From assembly GCF_037044555.1 (NCBI RefSeq), contig NZ_CP146275.1, positions 1,344,501 to 1,408,500 of the forward strand: a stretch of 64,000 nucleotides of DNA, in the 5' to 3' direction. Shown here piece after piece: positions 1 to 9,141 of the stretch. Positions within the stretch are counted from its first letter, which is position 1; every line of letters starts with the position of its first letter. This DNA is from Pelagibacterium nitratireducens. Lineage in GTDB: Bacteria > Pseudomonadota > Alphaproteobacteria > Rhizobiales > Devosiaceae. The notes below the pieces were generated by a model. The model was not told where the DNA came from, ran no database searches, and saw only the letters and a program-made list of their open reading frames with translations. The position numbers were made by a program, and so were the translations under genes.

Positions 1-68
1 TGGCGGTGTTTTCCTACGGCTCCTGGCGGGGACGCGGTCCCAAACCTGCCTAGATCGTGTCCAGCAAA

Positions 69-137
69 GCATGTCCTCGACGCGATCGGGGATGGGCCCG
101 GTTTTGCGGTTCGGACACGCGAGAAGACAAGGTCTAG
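69..137 (-). repeat. Mosaic palindromic repeat, copy A
   Basis: Read on the minus strand, this block is nearly identical to a block at 59621-59695: arm GCGTGTCC, core GAACCGCAAAACCG, a GATCGCGTCGA stretch, then arm GGACATGC. The arms are imperfectly complementary, so the unit can fold. The CTAG at its border (134-137) contains the stop codon of oxyR. Positions 1-68 show no gene. Confidence 0.75.
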
Positions 138-1051
138 GTCGGTTGCCAGTCGGTGCGAAGGCTCGCTTCTCCGACCCTGGTGACAATATCGCCGATCCTG
201 CGATAGAGCGATTCATAGGGCGAGTTGGCGCGCCAGACCAGCCGGAGAACGCGTGCGGCGCCAGGGGCGCTCAGGGTGTGAAATTCGATACGTTTGTTGT
301 GTTCCTCACGCCGGAGGCTGATGGTCGGCAGAAGGGTGACACCGTAGCCATTGGCGACCAGTTCCAGAATTGTGGTCAGCGAAGTGGCCGCGAAGGTCCG
401 ACCTTGCAGGTCGGGCTTGAGCGCACAGGCATCGACCATCTGGTCGCGCAGGCAATGGCCCTCTTCGAGCAAAAGGAATTTGTCGCGCGGCAGGTTGGCG
501 AGATTGACCGGGTCAGCCAGATCGGTGCCGTTGCGGGTGGCGAGAACGAATGGATCGGCGAACAGGGCGACCGAGGTGAGATTGGAGCGGTCGGTTTCGG
601 TGGCGATCAGCGCAATGTCGAGATCGCCGTCGCTCAACGCCGACAAAAGCCGCTCGGTTTTACCCTCGCTGATGGAAAAGCGGATATCTTTGAGATGATC
701 TGTCAATGCCGGCAGAATCTCGGGGAGAAGATAGGGCGCGACCGTGGGGATTATTCCGAAACGCAAGGGACGGGCCGGTTGTCCCGCTGCCATGTCGGCG
801 AAGGTTTCAAGATCGACGGCGGCGCCCAGAACGCGGCTTGCATGGGCGAGAAATTCGCGGCCGAACGGGGTGAGGGTCACTGTCTTGCCCAGCCTGTCGA
901 AAAGCGAGGTCTGGCAGCGCTCCTCAAGCAGCCTCATCTGCTGGGACAGGGCCGGCTGGGTCACGTGGCACCGCTGGGCGGCGCGCCCGAAATGGCCCTC
1001 TTCGGCAATGGCTTGCGCGTAGTGAAGCTGGCGCAGGGTTATTGTGTGCAT
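134..1051 (-). CDS. oxyR: OxyR, LysR-family hydrogen peroxide-sensing regulator
   Basis: Peroxide-responsive activator, 305 residues from the chosen start. An N-terminal LysR winged helix (TLRQLHYAQAIAEEGHFGRAA) is followed by a periplasmic-binding-protein-like effector domain. The effector domain carries the two redox cysteines in their OxyR context: GHCLRDQ and, nine residues on, DACAL. This matches the peroxide-sensing pair of E. coli OxyR. I chose the ATG at 1051, giving MHTITLRQL, because a reading frame opening further upstream adds 18 non-conserved residues and would run into the operator. It is divergent from katA, the classic OxyR target, with a palindromic operator between them. The stop codon lies in the border of a palindromic repeat. 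Confidence 0.95.
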   Translation of the reverse strand: MHTITLRQLHYAQAIAEEGHFGRAAQRCHVTQPALSQQMRLLEERCQTSLFDRLGKTVTLTPFGREFLAHASRVLGAAVDLETFADMAAGQPARPLRFGIIPTVAPYLLPEILPALTDHLKDIRFSISEGKTERLLSALSDGDLDIALIATETDRSNLTSVALFADPFVLATRNGTDLADPVNLANLPRDKFLLLEEGHCLRDQMVDACALKPDLQGRTFAATSLTTILELVANGYGVTLLPTISLRREEHNKRIEFHTLSAPGAARVLRLVWRANSPYESLYRRIGDIVTRVGEASLRTDWQPT

Positions 1052-1067
1052 TGGGACCTGTCCGATT

Positions 1068-1086
1068 TGATAAGGCAATCTTATCA
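1068..1086. promoter_or_regulatory. Probable OxyR operator in the oxyR-katA intergenic region
   Basis: A perfect 7-bp inverted repeat, TGATAAG-N5-CTTATCA. The inner 17 bp, GATAA-N7-TTATC, has the size and symmetry of the OxyR half-site GATAG-N7-CTATC. It is about 17 bp upstream of the oxyR start and about 90 bp upstream of katA, so it suits both autoregulation and katA activation. The assignment is inferred from symmetry and context. Confidence 0.65.
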
Positions 1087-1174
1087 TGAGTGTCAGTTTT
1101 ATCAATTTGCATGATTGTCACGCTGGGGGTAGGAAAGGCCATCTCTTTAGAATCGATACAAACTAGGAGGCCTC

Positions 1175-2656
1175 ATGTCCGACAAACCGACAATGACGAC
1201 CAGCGCCGGGGCGCCGGTTCCCGACAACCAGAATTCGATCACCGCCGGGCCGCGCGGCCCGGTGCTGATGCAGGATTATCAGCTGATCGAAAAGCTGGCG
1301 CACCAGAACCGCGAGCGGATTCCCGAGCGCGTGGTGCATGCCAAGGGCTGGGGCGCTCACGGTACGCTCAAGATCACTGGTGACATCTCCAAATATACGC
1401 GCGCCAAGGCGCTGCAGCCGGGTTCGGAAACGCCGCTGATCCTGCGGTTTTCGACAGTTGCTGGCGAATTGGGCGCTGCGGACGCAGAGCGTGACGTGCG
1501 CGGCTTTGCCATCAAGTTCTACACCGAAGAGGGCAATTGGGACCTCGTGGGCAACAACACGCCGGTGTTTTTCGTGCGTGATCCGCTCAAGTTCCCCGAC
1601 TTCATTCACACCCAGAAGCGCCATCCCAAGACCAATCTGCGCTCGGCGACGGCAATGTGGGATTTCTGGTCGCTTTCGCCTGAAAGCCTGCACCAGGTGA
1701 CGATCCTGATGAGTGATCGCGGCCTGCCGGTGGCGCCGATGTTCATGAACGGGTACGGCAGCCACACCTATTCGTTCTGGAACGATGCCGGTGAGCGGTT
1801 CTGGGTGAAGTTCCACTTCAAGACCCAGCAGGGGCACAAGCACTACACCAATGAAGAAGCCGAGAAGGTCATCGGTTCGACTCGCGAGAGCTATCAGGAA
1901 GAGCTGTTCGGTTCGATCGAGAAGGGTGAATTCCCCAAGTGGACCGTTCAGGTGCAGATCATGCCCGAGGCAGATGCGGAAAAGACCTCCTACAATCCGT
2001 TCGACCTCACCAAGGTATGGCCGCACGCCGAATATCCGCCGATCGAGATCGGTGTGCTCGAGCTGAACCGCAATGCCGAGAATTATTTCTCAGAGATCGA
2101 ACAGGTTGCGTTTTCGCCGTCCAACATCGTGCCGGGGATCGGGCATTCGCCCGACAAGATGCTGCAGGCACGCGTGTTCTCCTACGCCGATGCGCACCGC
2201 TATCGTCTGGGCACCCACTACGAGGCGCTTCCGGTCAATGCACCGAAGTGCCCGGTTCATCACTATCACCGCGATGGGCAGATGAATTTCTACGGCGGGA
2301 TCAAGACAGGCAACCCGGACGCCTACTACGAGCCCAACAGCTTTAGCGGCCCGGCCGAGGACAAATCGACCCAGGAGCCCCCGCTCAAGATTTCGGGCGA
2401 TGCCGATCGGTACAATCACCGCGAAGGCAATGATGATTTCGGCCAGCCGCGGGCTCTGTTCAATCTGTTCGACGAGGGCCAGAAGCAGCGTCTGTTTTCA
2501 AACATCGCCGCGGCGATGGGCGATGCGCCCGATGAGATCAAGGAACGCCAGTGCAAGCTGTTCGATCAGGTCCATCCCGATTATGGCGCCGGTGTTCGTG
2601 CAGCGCTTGCAGCAGGCAAGGAGGATCGTGCTGCGGCGATCTCTGCTGCAGAATAG
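1175..2656 (+). CDS. katA: Small-subunit monofunctional haem catalase
   Basis: Breaks down hydrogen peroxide to water and oxygen. The 493-residue length is typical of clade 3 small-subunit catalases. Visible motifs are the distal-histidine region [12 protein letters not shown], the RFSTVAGE block and [18 protein letters not shown]. The haem-ligand tyrosine segment reads [16 protein letters not shown] perfect AGGAGG at 1165-1170 sits four bases before the ATG at 1175. The gene is divergent from oxyR and downstream of an OxyR-type palindrome, so peroxide induction is expected. A possible terminator follows the stop. Confidence 0.97.
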   Translation: MSDKPTMTTSAGAPVPDNQNSITAGPRGPVLMQDYQLIEKLAHQNRERIPERVVHAKGWGAHGTLKITGDISKYTRAKALQPGSETPLILRFSTVAGELGAADAERDVRGFAIKFYTEEGNWDLVGNNTPVFFVRDPLKFPDFIHTQKRHPKTNLRSATAMWDFWSLSPESLHQVTILMSDRGLPVAPMFMNGYGSHTYSFWNDAGERFWVKFHFKTQQGHKHYTNEEAEKVIGSTRESYQEELFGSIEKGEFPKWTVQVQIMPEADAEKTSYNPFDLTKVWPHAEYPPIEIGVLELNRNAENYFSEIEQVAFSPSNIVPGIGHSPDKMLQARVFSYADAHRYRLGTHYEALPVNAPKCPVHHYHRDGQMNFYGGIKTGNPDAYYEPNSFSGPAEDKSTQEPPLKISGDADRYNHREGNDDFGQPRALFNLFDEGQKQRLFSNIAAAMGDAPDEIKERQCKLFDQVHPDYGAGVRAALAAGKEDRAAAISAAE

Positions 2657-2659
2657 CGT

Positions 2660-2712
2660 TCCGGCTCTCGCCAGATTTTTGGGGGTCCGACTCGACAGAG
2701 CCGGGCCCTTTT
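2660..2712 (+). terminator. Possible katA terminator
   Basis: CCGGCTCT (2660-2667) can pair with AGAGCCGG (2696-2703) and is followed by GCCCTTTTT. The 28-nt loop is long for an intrinsic terminator, so confidence is moderate. Confidence 0.45.
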
Positions 2713-2831
2713 TGGTGGGTAGGGAAAAATACTTAGCCTTTTATTCAAATTTCCCGCGATGAATTCAGTGGGCCGAAAAGGCGCACCCGATAGGTTGACC
2801 CGACATGCGGCAACCAGCCGGGGAGAACAAC

Positions 2832-3947
2832 ATGACCGAAGCAATTGAAAGCGTGCGGGCGTTCGCGAATTTCAGGGTTCTGAACGGCGAGGCCGACGCA
2901 GGCGAGCGCGATCATCTGATCCGCAATCTGGCACAGTTGTTCTCCTATGTTTCGGACAGGTGCGATGACGAGCAGGTCGCGCAGTATGACGAGGTGCTGT
3001 GTCAGCTGGCCGATATCGTCGAGGTGGAGGCGCGCGAGCACGTCGCCAAACTGCTGGCGCCACTCGAGAGAGCACCCGGTTCGGTCGTGCTCAGGCTCGC
3101 CAACGACGTTATCGAAGTCGCGGCATCGCTTCTCGAATTCTCTCAGGTGCTTTCGGACGATGACCTGATCGATATTATCGAACAGCGTTCGGAATCCCAT
3201 CGGATGGCGATCGCGAGCCGCAAAGGGCTGGCTGGACGCGTCGGTGAAGCCATTGCCACGTTCGGCGCCGAGCCCTCCGTCACGCAATTGCTGAGCAATA
3301 CACGGGCCGAGATCACCCATCGCACGGTCGACAGGATCGCACAGCGCGCGCTTGAGAATGAAGCGTTTGCCAAATTGCTTCGGGGGCGCAAGGACATCGA
3401 CTGGTCCGAGGTGCGGGCCGAGGTCTCGACCGCCGGCATGGCAGCGCTCGAAGGCATCGGCATTTTTTCACGCGCGGAGAATCCGGCGACGGCCTCGCGG
3501 GTGCAGGCGGTTGTGTATAATCGCATCAAGAACCAGGCCGGCTTTTCCTCTCAGGAATGGAAACTGGCCTGGAACCAGGTGAAGGCGCTGGCCGACCGTC
3601 GCCGGTTCGATCTTAAGGCGCTGCATCGGTTTACCCGGTTTGGCTATGGCCATCATACGGCTGCGGGGCTGACGATGCTGCTCGAGGTGCGCCCCGAGAT
3701 CGTCGTCAAATGGCTGGCGATGCAGGACTACGTCGCCTTTACGGTTGCGGCGCGCGCCATCGGGCTCGATGCCGATCTGTTTGAGGCTGTGGTTGCAGTG
3801 TTGCCGTGGCGCGACCTGCCGAGCCGCGCCGATATCGTCAATGTGCGCAAGCGCTATGAGGCGTTGAGCGAGGACGAAGCGTCGGGTATTTTCGATCTGT
3901 GGCGGTCTCATTCCTTTCGCCGCCGGCAGGAAGAAGCGGTGGCCTGA
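2832..3947 (+). CDS. DUF2336 domain protein
   Basis: A 371-residue, mostly alpha-helical protein without signal peptide or membrane segment. The helical-repeat pattern (LLAPLERAPGSVVLRLANDVIEVAASLLEFSQVLSDDDLIDII) is that of DUF2336, a family common in alphaproteobacteria with no firmly established function. I chose the ATG at 2832 (MTEAIESV), behind GGGGAGA, over one nine codons upstream. It stands alone between katA and the methionine genes. Function not assigned. Confidence 0.8.
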   Translation: MTEAIESVRAFANFRVLNGEADAGERDHLIRNLAQLFSYVSDRCDDEQVAQYDEVLCQLADIVEVEAREHVAKLLAPLERAPGSVVLRLANDVIEVAASLLEFSQVLSDDDLIDIIEQRSESHRMAIASRKGLAGRVGEAIATFGAEPSVTQLLSNTRAEITHRTVDRIAQRALENEAFAKLLRGRKDIDWSEVRAEVSTAGMAALEGIGIFSRAENPATASRVQAVVYNRIKNQAGFSSQEWKLAWNQVKALADRRRFDLKALHRFTRFGYGHHTAAGLTMLLEVRPEIVVKWLAMQDYVAFTVAARAIGLDADLFEAVVAVLPWRDLPSRADIVNVRKRYEALSEDEASGIFDLWRSHSFRRRQEEAVA

Positions 3948-3973
3948 GTCTGGCCAGCCTTGACAGTAATGAT

Positions 3974-3989
3974 ATAAAGATATCTTTAT
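3974..3989. promoter_or_regulatory. 16-bp perfect palindrome, probable operator of the ArsR/SahR-type regulator
   Basis: ATAAAGATATCTTTAT is a perfect palindrome 30 bp upstream of the regulator gene. A similar AT-rich palindrome is described for SahR, the ArsR-family S-adenosylhomocysteine sensor of methionine metabolism. The link is inferred from symmetry, position and the metF neighbour. Confidence 0.7.
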
Positions 3990-4016
3990 GTCCCAACCAT
4001 TTTTACAGGTTGGGAC
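3990..4016 (+). promoter_or_regulatory. 9-bp stem-loop covering the ribosome-binding region
   Basis: GTCCCAACC (3990-3998) and GGTTGGGAC (4008-4016) are perfectly complementary around a 9-nt loop. The 3' arm contains the purine-rich GGGAC just before the ATG at 4020, so the hairpin could hide the ribosome-binding site. It could alternatively be a second protein-binding site. Confidence 0.55.
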
Positions 4017-4019
4017 AGG

Positions 4020-4988
4020 ATGCGGCAACCGCAGGACATCGTCTTGCTCTTGAAGGCGGCGGGTGAAGTCACCCGCATGCGTCTGCTTGCGCTTCTCGTT
4101 CAGGGCGAGTTGTCGGTCAAGGATTTTACCGAAATCCTTGGACAAAGTCAGCCGCGCATTTCCCGTCATCTCAAATTGCTGGCCGATTCCGGGCTCGTCA
4201 CGCGGCACGCCGAGGGAGCGTGGGCCTATTATCGGCTCAATCGCGACAAGACCAGTGGGGCGCTGGCCGAATGGCTGATGGAGCATCTGGACACTGACGC
4301 TGCAGAATTGCGGCGGGACCTGGAAAAACTGTCCGGATTGCGTGCCGCGCAACAGGAACGCGCTGCCGCCTATTTCGCCACGATTGCCCAGAGCTGGGAT
4401 AAATTGCGCAGCCTGCATGTGGCCGATTCCGCCCTGGAAACAGCTATCGTTGAAGCGGCTGGGCAGGAACCGGTCGATATGTTTCTCGATCTGGGGACAG
4501 GAACCGGGCGAATGCTCGAGCTTCTGGACGGAAAATACCGCGAAGGCATCGGGCTGGATTCAAGTCGCGAGATGCTTTCGGTGGCGCGGGCCAAGCTCGA
4601 TGCTGAAGGTATCGAAAAGGCGCAGGTGAGGCTCGGGAACATCACCGAGTTGGACGACTATCACCAATCGGGCGATCTGGTGATGCTGCATCAGGTGCTC
4701 CATTATTTCGATGACCCTTCGATTGCGATCGCTCACGCTGCGCACTGCCTCAAACCCAATGGACGGATGCTGATCGTCGACTTTGCGCCGCACGATCTAG
4801 AGTTTCTGCGCACTGAACAGGCACATCGCCGGCTCGGTATGTCTCAGGAACAGATGATGTTGTGGGTGCGCGCGGCGGGGCTCGATGTTGCTTCGTGCCG
4901 CAGTTTCCCTCCCGCCCGTGACGATGGACTGACCGTGTGCCTTTGGGTGCTCGAAACCATAAAACCAAACACTACGAAAGGAGTCTGA
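4020..4988 (+). CDS. ArsR-family regulator fused to a SAM-dependent methyltransferase domain (SahR-like)
   Basis: A 322-residue two-domain protein. Residues about 1-95 form an ArsR winged helix (GEVTRMRLLALLVQGELSV, then QSQPRISRHLKLL). Residues about 145-250 form a class I methyltransferase fold, with the SAM motif FLDLGTGTGRMLELL. Proteins of this design next to metF are known in alphaproteobacteria as regulators of methionine and SAM recycling. The methyltransferase fold probably serves as the ligand sensor. It lies just upstream of metF in an apparent operon and has a palindrome and a hairpin in its leader. The symbol is left blank because orthology to SahR was not tested. Confidence 0.85.
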   Translation: MRQPQDIVLLLKAAGEVTRMRLLALLVQGELSVKDFTEILGQSQPRISRHLKLLADSGLVTRHAEGAWAYYRLNRDKTSGALAEWLMEHLDTDAAELRRDLEKLSGLRAAQQERAAAYFATIAQSWDKLRSLHVADSALETAIVEAAGQEPVDMFLDLGTGTGRMLELLDGKYREGIGLDSSREMLSVARAKLDAEGIEKAQVRLGNITELDDYHQSGDLVMLHQVLHYFDDPSIAIAHAAHCLKPNGRMLIVDFAPHDLEFLRTEQAHRRLGMSQEQMMLWVRAAGLDVASCRSFPPARDDGLTVCLWVLETIKPNTTKGV

Positions 4989-4990
4989 TC

Positions 4991-5890
4991 GTGGTGTCTG
5001 CGACAGGCGAAAGCCGGCTGAGCCGTCAGCCAGGAGAGGGACGTCCCGACATTTCGGTGAGCTTTGAGTTCTTCCCGCCCAAGACCGATGTCATGGAGGA
5101 AAGATTCTGGGCGAGCCTTGACCGGCTCGCTCCGCTTGGACCGCGTTTCGTTTCGGTGACCTATGGCGCGGGTGGCTCGACCCGTGAGCGTACGCTTCGC
5201 ATGGTATCGCGGATCACCAATGAGACCGGCGTTCCCGCGGCTGCGCATCTGACCTGCGTGGGTGCGACGCGCGACGAAGTCGATGACGTGGTTCGCGGCT
5301 ACGCCCAGGCTGGGGTCAGGCGGATCGTTGCGCTGCGTGGCGATCCACCCGAGGGAGTGGGGCATGCCTTTACTCCGCATCCGGATGGGTACAACAGTGC
5401 GGCCGATCTCGTTGGTGGGATCCGAAAGCTGGGCGATTTCGATATTTCGGTCGCTGCCTATCCCGAAAAGCACCCGCAGAGTGCGGACTGGGACGCCGAT
5501 ATCGACAATCTCAAGCGCAAGCTCGATGCCGGCGCGGACCGAGCGATCACCCAGATGTTTTTCGAGAACGGCGATTACTGGCGGTTCGTGGAACGGGCGC
5601 ACAAGGCAGGGATAACCGCGCCGATCGTTCCCGGAATCCAGCCCATCCACAGTTTCCGGCAGATCGCGGGATTTGCGGACCGTTGCGGTGCTTCGATCCC
5701 GCAATGGCTGGCCGACCGGTTCGACGGGCTCGACGATGACCCGGAAACCCATGCGCTGGTGGCGGCTGCCGTTGCCGCCGAGCAGGTGACCGAATTGCTT
5801 GATTCGGGGATAACCGAATTCCACTTCTATACGCTCAACCGCTCCAATCTGGTGCTGGCGCTGGCACGATTGCTCGGCATTCGTCCCTGA
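4991..5890 (+). CDS. metF: 5,10-methylenetetrahydrofolate reductase
   Basis: FAD enzyme that reduces methylene-THF to 5-methyl-THF, the methyl donor for methionine synthesis. 299 residues, the normal bacterial size. Motifs: SFEFFPPKT with the catalytic glutamate, TCVGATRDEV, ALRGDPP with the flavin-contacting aspartate, and PGIQPI. The start is the GTG at 4991, seven bases after AAAGGAG (4977-4983). An upstream in-frame ATG would overlap the regulator by some 50 bases and add non-conserved residues. Likely co-transcribed with the regulator and autoregulated through the upstream palindrome. Confidence 0.95.
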   Translation: MVSATGESRLSRQPGEGRPDISVSFEFFPPKTDVMEERFWASLDRLAPLGPRFVSVTYGAGGSTRERTLRMVSRITNETGVPAAAHLTCVGATRDEVDDVVRGYAQAGVRRIVALRGDPPEGVGHAFTPHPDGYNSAADLVGGIRKLGDFDISVAAYPEKHPQSADWDADIDNLKRKLDAGADRAITQMFFENGDYWRFVERAHKAGITAPIVPGIQPIHSFRQIAGFADRCGASIPQWLADRFDGLDDDPETHALVAAAVAAEQVTELLDSGITEFHFYTLNRSNLVLALARLLGIRP

Positions 5891-5965
5891 GAACGCAGCG
5901 CACGAGAGGGCCTTCAGGTCCCATTCACCAAACTGCTGCCATTTTCAGGGAGGAAGAGATGGGTT

Positions 5966-6748
5966 GTGTGGGGGCACATGGCCAAATGGGCCGATTGGAA
6001 CGCAGAAATGATGCTCTCTAGACCCTTGGCGTCGGGCGCGATGCTGGTATTGATAATAGGCGCGGTCGGCGGTGCTGCCTTGCAGCACGAGCCGGGCGCC
6101 GGCTTTGTCGCTGCACCCGAAGGGCCAACGGAAAATGCAGATCGCGAGGTGACTGCCGCCGACCGGATTGTCGAAAGCGCCGGCTTCCCCGTGGTGCCGC
6201 AGGCGGAACGGGATCGGGCGGGCGAAGCGACGCACGGTCCAATGGTGACTGTAAACGGGAGGCCCCTGGGTGAGGACCGTCCCGCCGTTGATCGGACTGT
6301 GGCGTCAACGCCCGCAGAGGCCCAGACCACAAGCGATCCGGCCCCGCAGACCGAAACGAGCGCTGCCGAGATGGCAGCAATCGAGCCGCCGCGCCCTCTC
6401 CCGCGCCCGGAGGGGCTCGGTGTGTCCCAGCAGGAGACGACCGGCATCGACTACGATGCCATAGCGCGAGCGGCCGGTGCGCCCAACCGGAATTCACAGG
6501 TTTCGGCTCCGGGCTTTCTGGTCCCTCCCGATACGCAGACGCTGGCGCCGCTGACCGGCCCGGACAGCGGATACGATCCGCGCATCGGCAGCAGTTCCGA
6601 GCAGGATGAACTGGTCGGTGTTGTCGGCCCGAACGGGGAAATCCTGTGGGTCTATGAAGAACAGGTGCCGGCGCTGAACAGCCGCGTTACCATCCAGCGC
6701 CGCCAGCAGGTTCCGCAGAACAACCCGTTCGGCTTCGTTTACGAATAG
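5966..6748 (+). CDS. Membrane-anchored protein of unknown function
   Basis: 260 residues from the GTG at 5966; the ATG at 5978 is an alternative. GGGAGG at 5948-5953 could serve either, with long spacing. An N-terminal hydrophobic helix (GAMLVLIIGAVGGAAL) is followed by a long Pro/Ala/Glu-rich, probably disordered stretch. A short more ordered C-terminus reads DELVGVVGPNGEILWVYEEQ. The layout suggests a single-pass inner-membrane protein with a periplasmic tail. No family recognised. Confidence 0.65.
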   Translation: MWGHMAKWADWNAEMMLSRPLASGAMLVLIIGAVGGAALQHEPGAGFVAAPEGPTENADREVTAADRIVESAGFPVVPQAERDRAGEATHGPMVTVNGRPLGEDRPAVDRTVASTPAEAQTTSDPAPQTETSAAEMAAIEPPRPLPRPEGLGVSQQETTGIDYDAIARAAGAPNRNSQVSAPGFLVPPDTQTLAPLTGPDSGYDPRIGSSSEQDELVGVVGPNGEILWVYEEQVPALNSRVTIQRRQQVPQNNPFGFVYE

Positions 6749-6854
6749 ATGCACTGGTCGGGCGTATTGACGCATGACCTGGACGCTGTCTTGCTTGTGC
6801 CCGATTGCTGCGGACGATAAACACCTTGGGCAGAGGTTCGCACGGGACACGGTC

Positions 6855-7589
6855 ATGTCGATCTGGCAGCAAATCGCAGCGCTCCTTGGCTCGTTCTCGC
6901 AGGGAACCGGGCTGGCTGGCGGTATCGCGAGCATTCTGGATCCCGACAATTGGGCGCCGGGTGGCCGCGAGGCGGCGTTCACCATGTCGATTATCGCGCT
7001 TTCAGCCAAGATGGCGGTTGCTGACGGGGTGGTAAGCCGGCGCGAAGTCAGCACGTTTCATACACTTGTCGATATTCCTGAAGGCGCCGACGCGCATGTG
7101 GATCGGTTTTTCGCACTTGCCCAGCAGGACGTGGCCGGGTTCGACAGCTATGCGCGCAAGGTGCGCAAGCTGTTTGCCGATAGCCCGGCGACGCTCGAGC
7201 ATGTGCTCGATGCGCTGTTCGAGATCGCGACGGCAGACGGGTTCGTGCATGGCGACGAAATGGCCTATCTCGAAGCGGTAAGTGAGATTTTCGGGTTCGA
7301 TTCCGTACGTTTCGAGCAGATCGCGTCCCAGCACGTGCTGCTGCCCACGGGGAATCGCGATCCTTATGCCGTGCTTGGGCTGGCGCCGGACGTCACCGAC
7401 GATGAATTGCGCCGGGCCTATCGACGGCTTGTGGCCGAACACCATCCCGATCGGATGATCGCCAAGGGCGTGCCCGAGGAATTGATGGGGCTGGCGTCGG
7501 CCAAGATGGCGTCGATCAACACGGCCTATCGCGATGTAACCCGTGCACGGGGCAAGCGCCCGGCACTGGTCTCCCCTCAATCGACTTGA
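6855..7589 (+). CDS. TerB/DnaJ-domain co-chaperone (DjlA-like)
   Basis: 244 residues. The N-terminal half has an acidic-helical TerB-type fold (MSIIALSAKMAVADGVVSRREV and a second repeat, ALFEIATADGFVHGDE). The C-terminus is a J domain (DPYAVLGLAPDVTDDELRRAYRRL) with the essential HPD in EHHPDRM. J proteins stimulate DnaK ATPase. Unlike E. coli DjlA, no clear N-terminal membrane helix is visible. I chose the ATG at 6855 (MSIWQQ), since the frame upstream of it codes for non-conserved sequence. It ends 31 bp before rnpB. Confidence 0.85.
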   Translation: MSIWQQIAALLGSFSQGTGLAGGIASILDPDNWAPGGREAAFTMSIIALSAKMAVADGVVSRREVSTFHTLVDIPEGADAHVDRFFALAQQDVAGFDSYARKVRKLFADSPATLEHVLDALFEIATADGFVHGDEMAYLEAVSEIFGFDSVRFEQIASQHVLLPTGNRDPYAVLGLAPDVTDDELRRAYRRLVAEHHPDRMIAKGVPEELMGLASAKMASINTAYRDVTRARGKRPALVSPQST

Positions 7590-7620
7590 CCATCTCACCA
7601 TGAGCACCCTACATCAGCCA

Positions 7621-8000
<380 letters not shown>

Positions 8001-8163
8001 CGTTTTGCCCGTTCTTTGTGCCTCCAAACCGGTTTGGGAAACAAAATCTTAAAGACTGGGATGCAATCTGCTCAAAGTGGAACAATGCCACTTGTTTTAG
8101 TTTTGAGTACCGGCCGAAATCCTCGGCTGGCCCAAGGAGCGCCGGGCGCGAGTATCTGACCAG

Positions 8164-9141
8164 ATGGGCGAGCCACAATCCTCTCATGAATCGGTGTTGC
8201 TGAGCGAGGTGCTGACAGCGCTTGCGCCGCTCGATGGCGCGCGCATCGTCGATGGCACGTTCGGGGCAGGCGGTTATTCGCGGGCGCTGCTTAAAGAGGG
8301 TGCGCATGTGATCGGGATCGATCGCGACCCGAGCGTGGCGCCGTTCGCAGATGCGCTCACGAGCGAGTTTCCCGACCGCTTCGTATTTATTGCCGGGCCG
8401 TTTTCCGAGCTCGATACTCTGGTCGGCGAACGGCAGGTCGATGGCGTGGTGCTCGATATCGGGGTGAGCTCGATGCAGCTTGATCAGGCCGAGCGCGGCT
8501 TTTCGTTCATGCGATCGGGTCCGCTCGACATGCGGATGGGACAAGAGGGCGAAACGGCGGCCGATCTGGTCAACACGCTGAGCGAAACCGATCTGGGCAA
8601 TCTGATCTTTGCTTTCGGTGAAGAGCGGGCTTCGCGCCGTATCGCAAAGGCCATCGTCGAAGCGCGAAAGAGCGCGCCGATCACCGATACGCTGGCGCTG
8701 GCGGAACTCATTGAAAAGGCCGTCGGGCGCAAGCCGGGCGGTCCGCATCCGGCGACACGGACATTCCAGGGCCTGCGGATCGCGGTCAATGGCGAGTTCG
8801 ACCAATTGGTCGCTGCGCTTTTTGCTGCCGAACGTATCCTGCCCGAAGGTGGGCGGCTGGCGGTGGTGACCTTCCATTCGCTGGAGGACCGGATCGTCAA
8901 ACGGTTTTTCGATCAGACCAAGACAGCGGCACCTCAATCGCGGCACCTGCCATATTCGGCGCCGATCGAGGCCTGCTGGGCACCTGTGCGCAAGGCAGTG
9001 AAGGCCGGCAAGGACGAGGTGGGACGCAACCCGCGGGCGCGGTCTGCCACCCTGCGCAGCGGCGTGCGGACGGCAATTGCGGCGCGGCCGGAACAGATTG
9101 CGGGACTGGGCGTGCCTGGTTTCAGGCGAGGTGCTGCATGA
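8164..9141 (+). CDS. rsmH: 16S rRNA m4C1402 methyltransferase
   Basis: RsmH (MraW) N4-methylates C1402 of 16S rRNA in the ribosomal P site. 325 residues. Motifs: SVLLSEVLTAL near the N-terminus, the SAM site VDGTFGAGGYSRALL, VLDIGVSSMQLDQAERGFSF, and the C-terminal FHSLEDRIVKRFF. It is the first gene of the dcw cluster here, with no mraZ between it and rnpB. Its last four bases overlap ftsL. The 163 bp upstream hold no gene and presumably carry the cluster promoter. Confidence 0.96.
   Translation: MGEPQSSHESVLLSEVLTALAPLDGARIVDGTFGAGGYSRALLKEGAHVIGIDRDPSVAPFADALTSEFPDRFVFIAGPFSELDTLVGERQVDGVVLDIGVSSMQLDQAERGFSFMRSGPLDMRMGQEGETAADLVNTLSETDLGNLIFAFGEERASRRIAKAIVEARKSAPITDTLALAELIEKAVGRKPGGPHPATRTFQGLRIAVNGEFDQLVAALFAAERILPEGGRLAVVTFHSLEDRIVKRFFDQTKTAAPQSRHLPYSAPIEACWAPVRKAVKAGKDEVGRNPRARSATLRSGVRTAIAARPEQIAGLGVPGFRRGAA

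Noticed and set aside
8020..8110. Possible MraZ-type TGGGA repeats upstream of rsmH
   Set aside because: A few GGGA/GGAAC tracts occur, but not with the regular 10-bp spacing of MraZ boxes, and no mraZ is present here.
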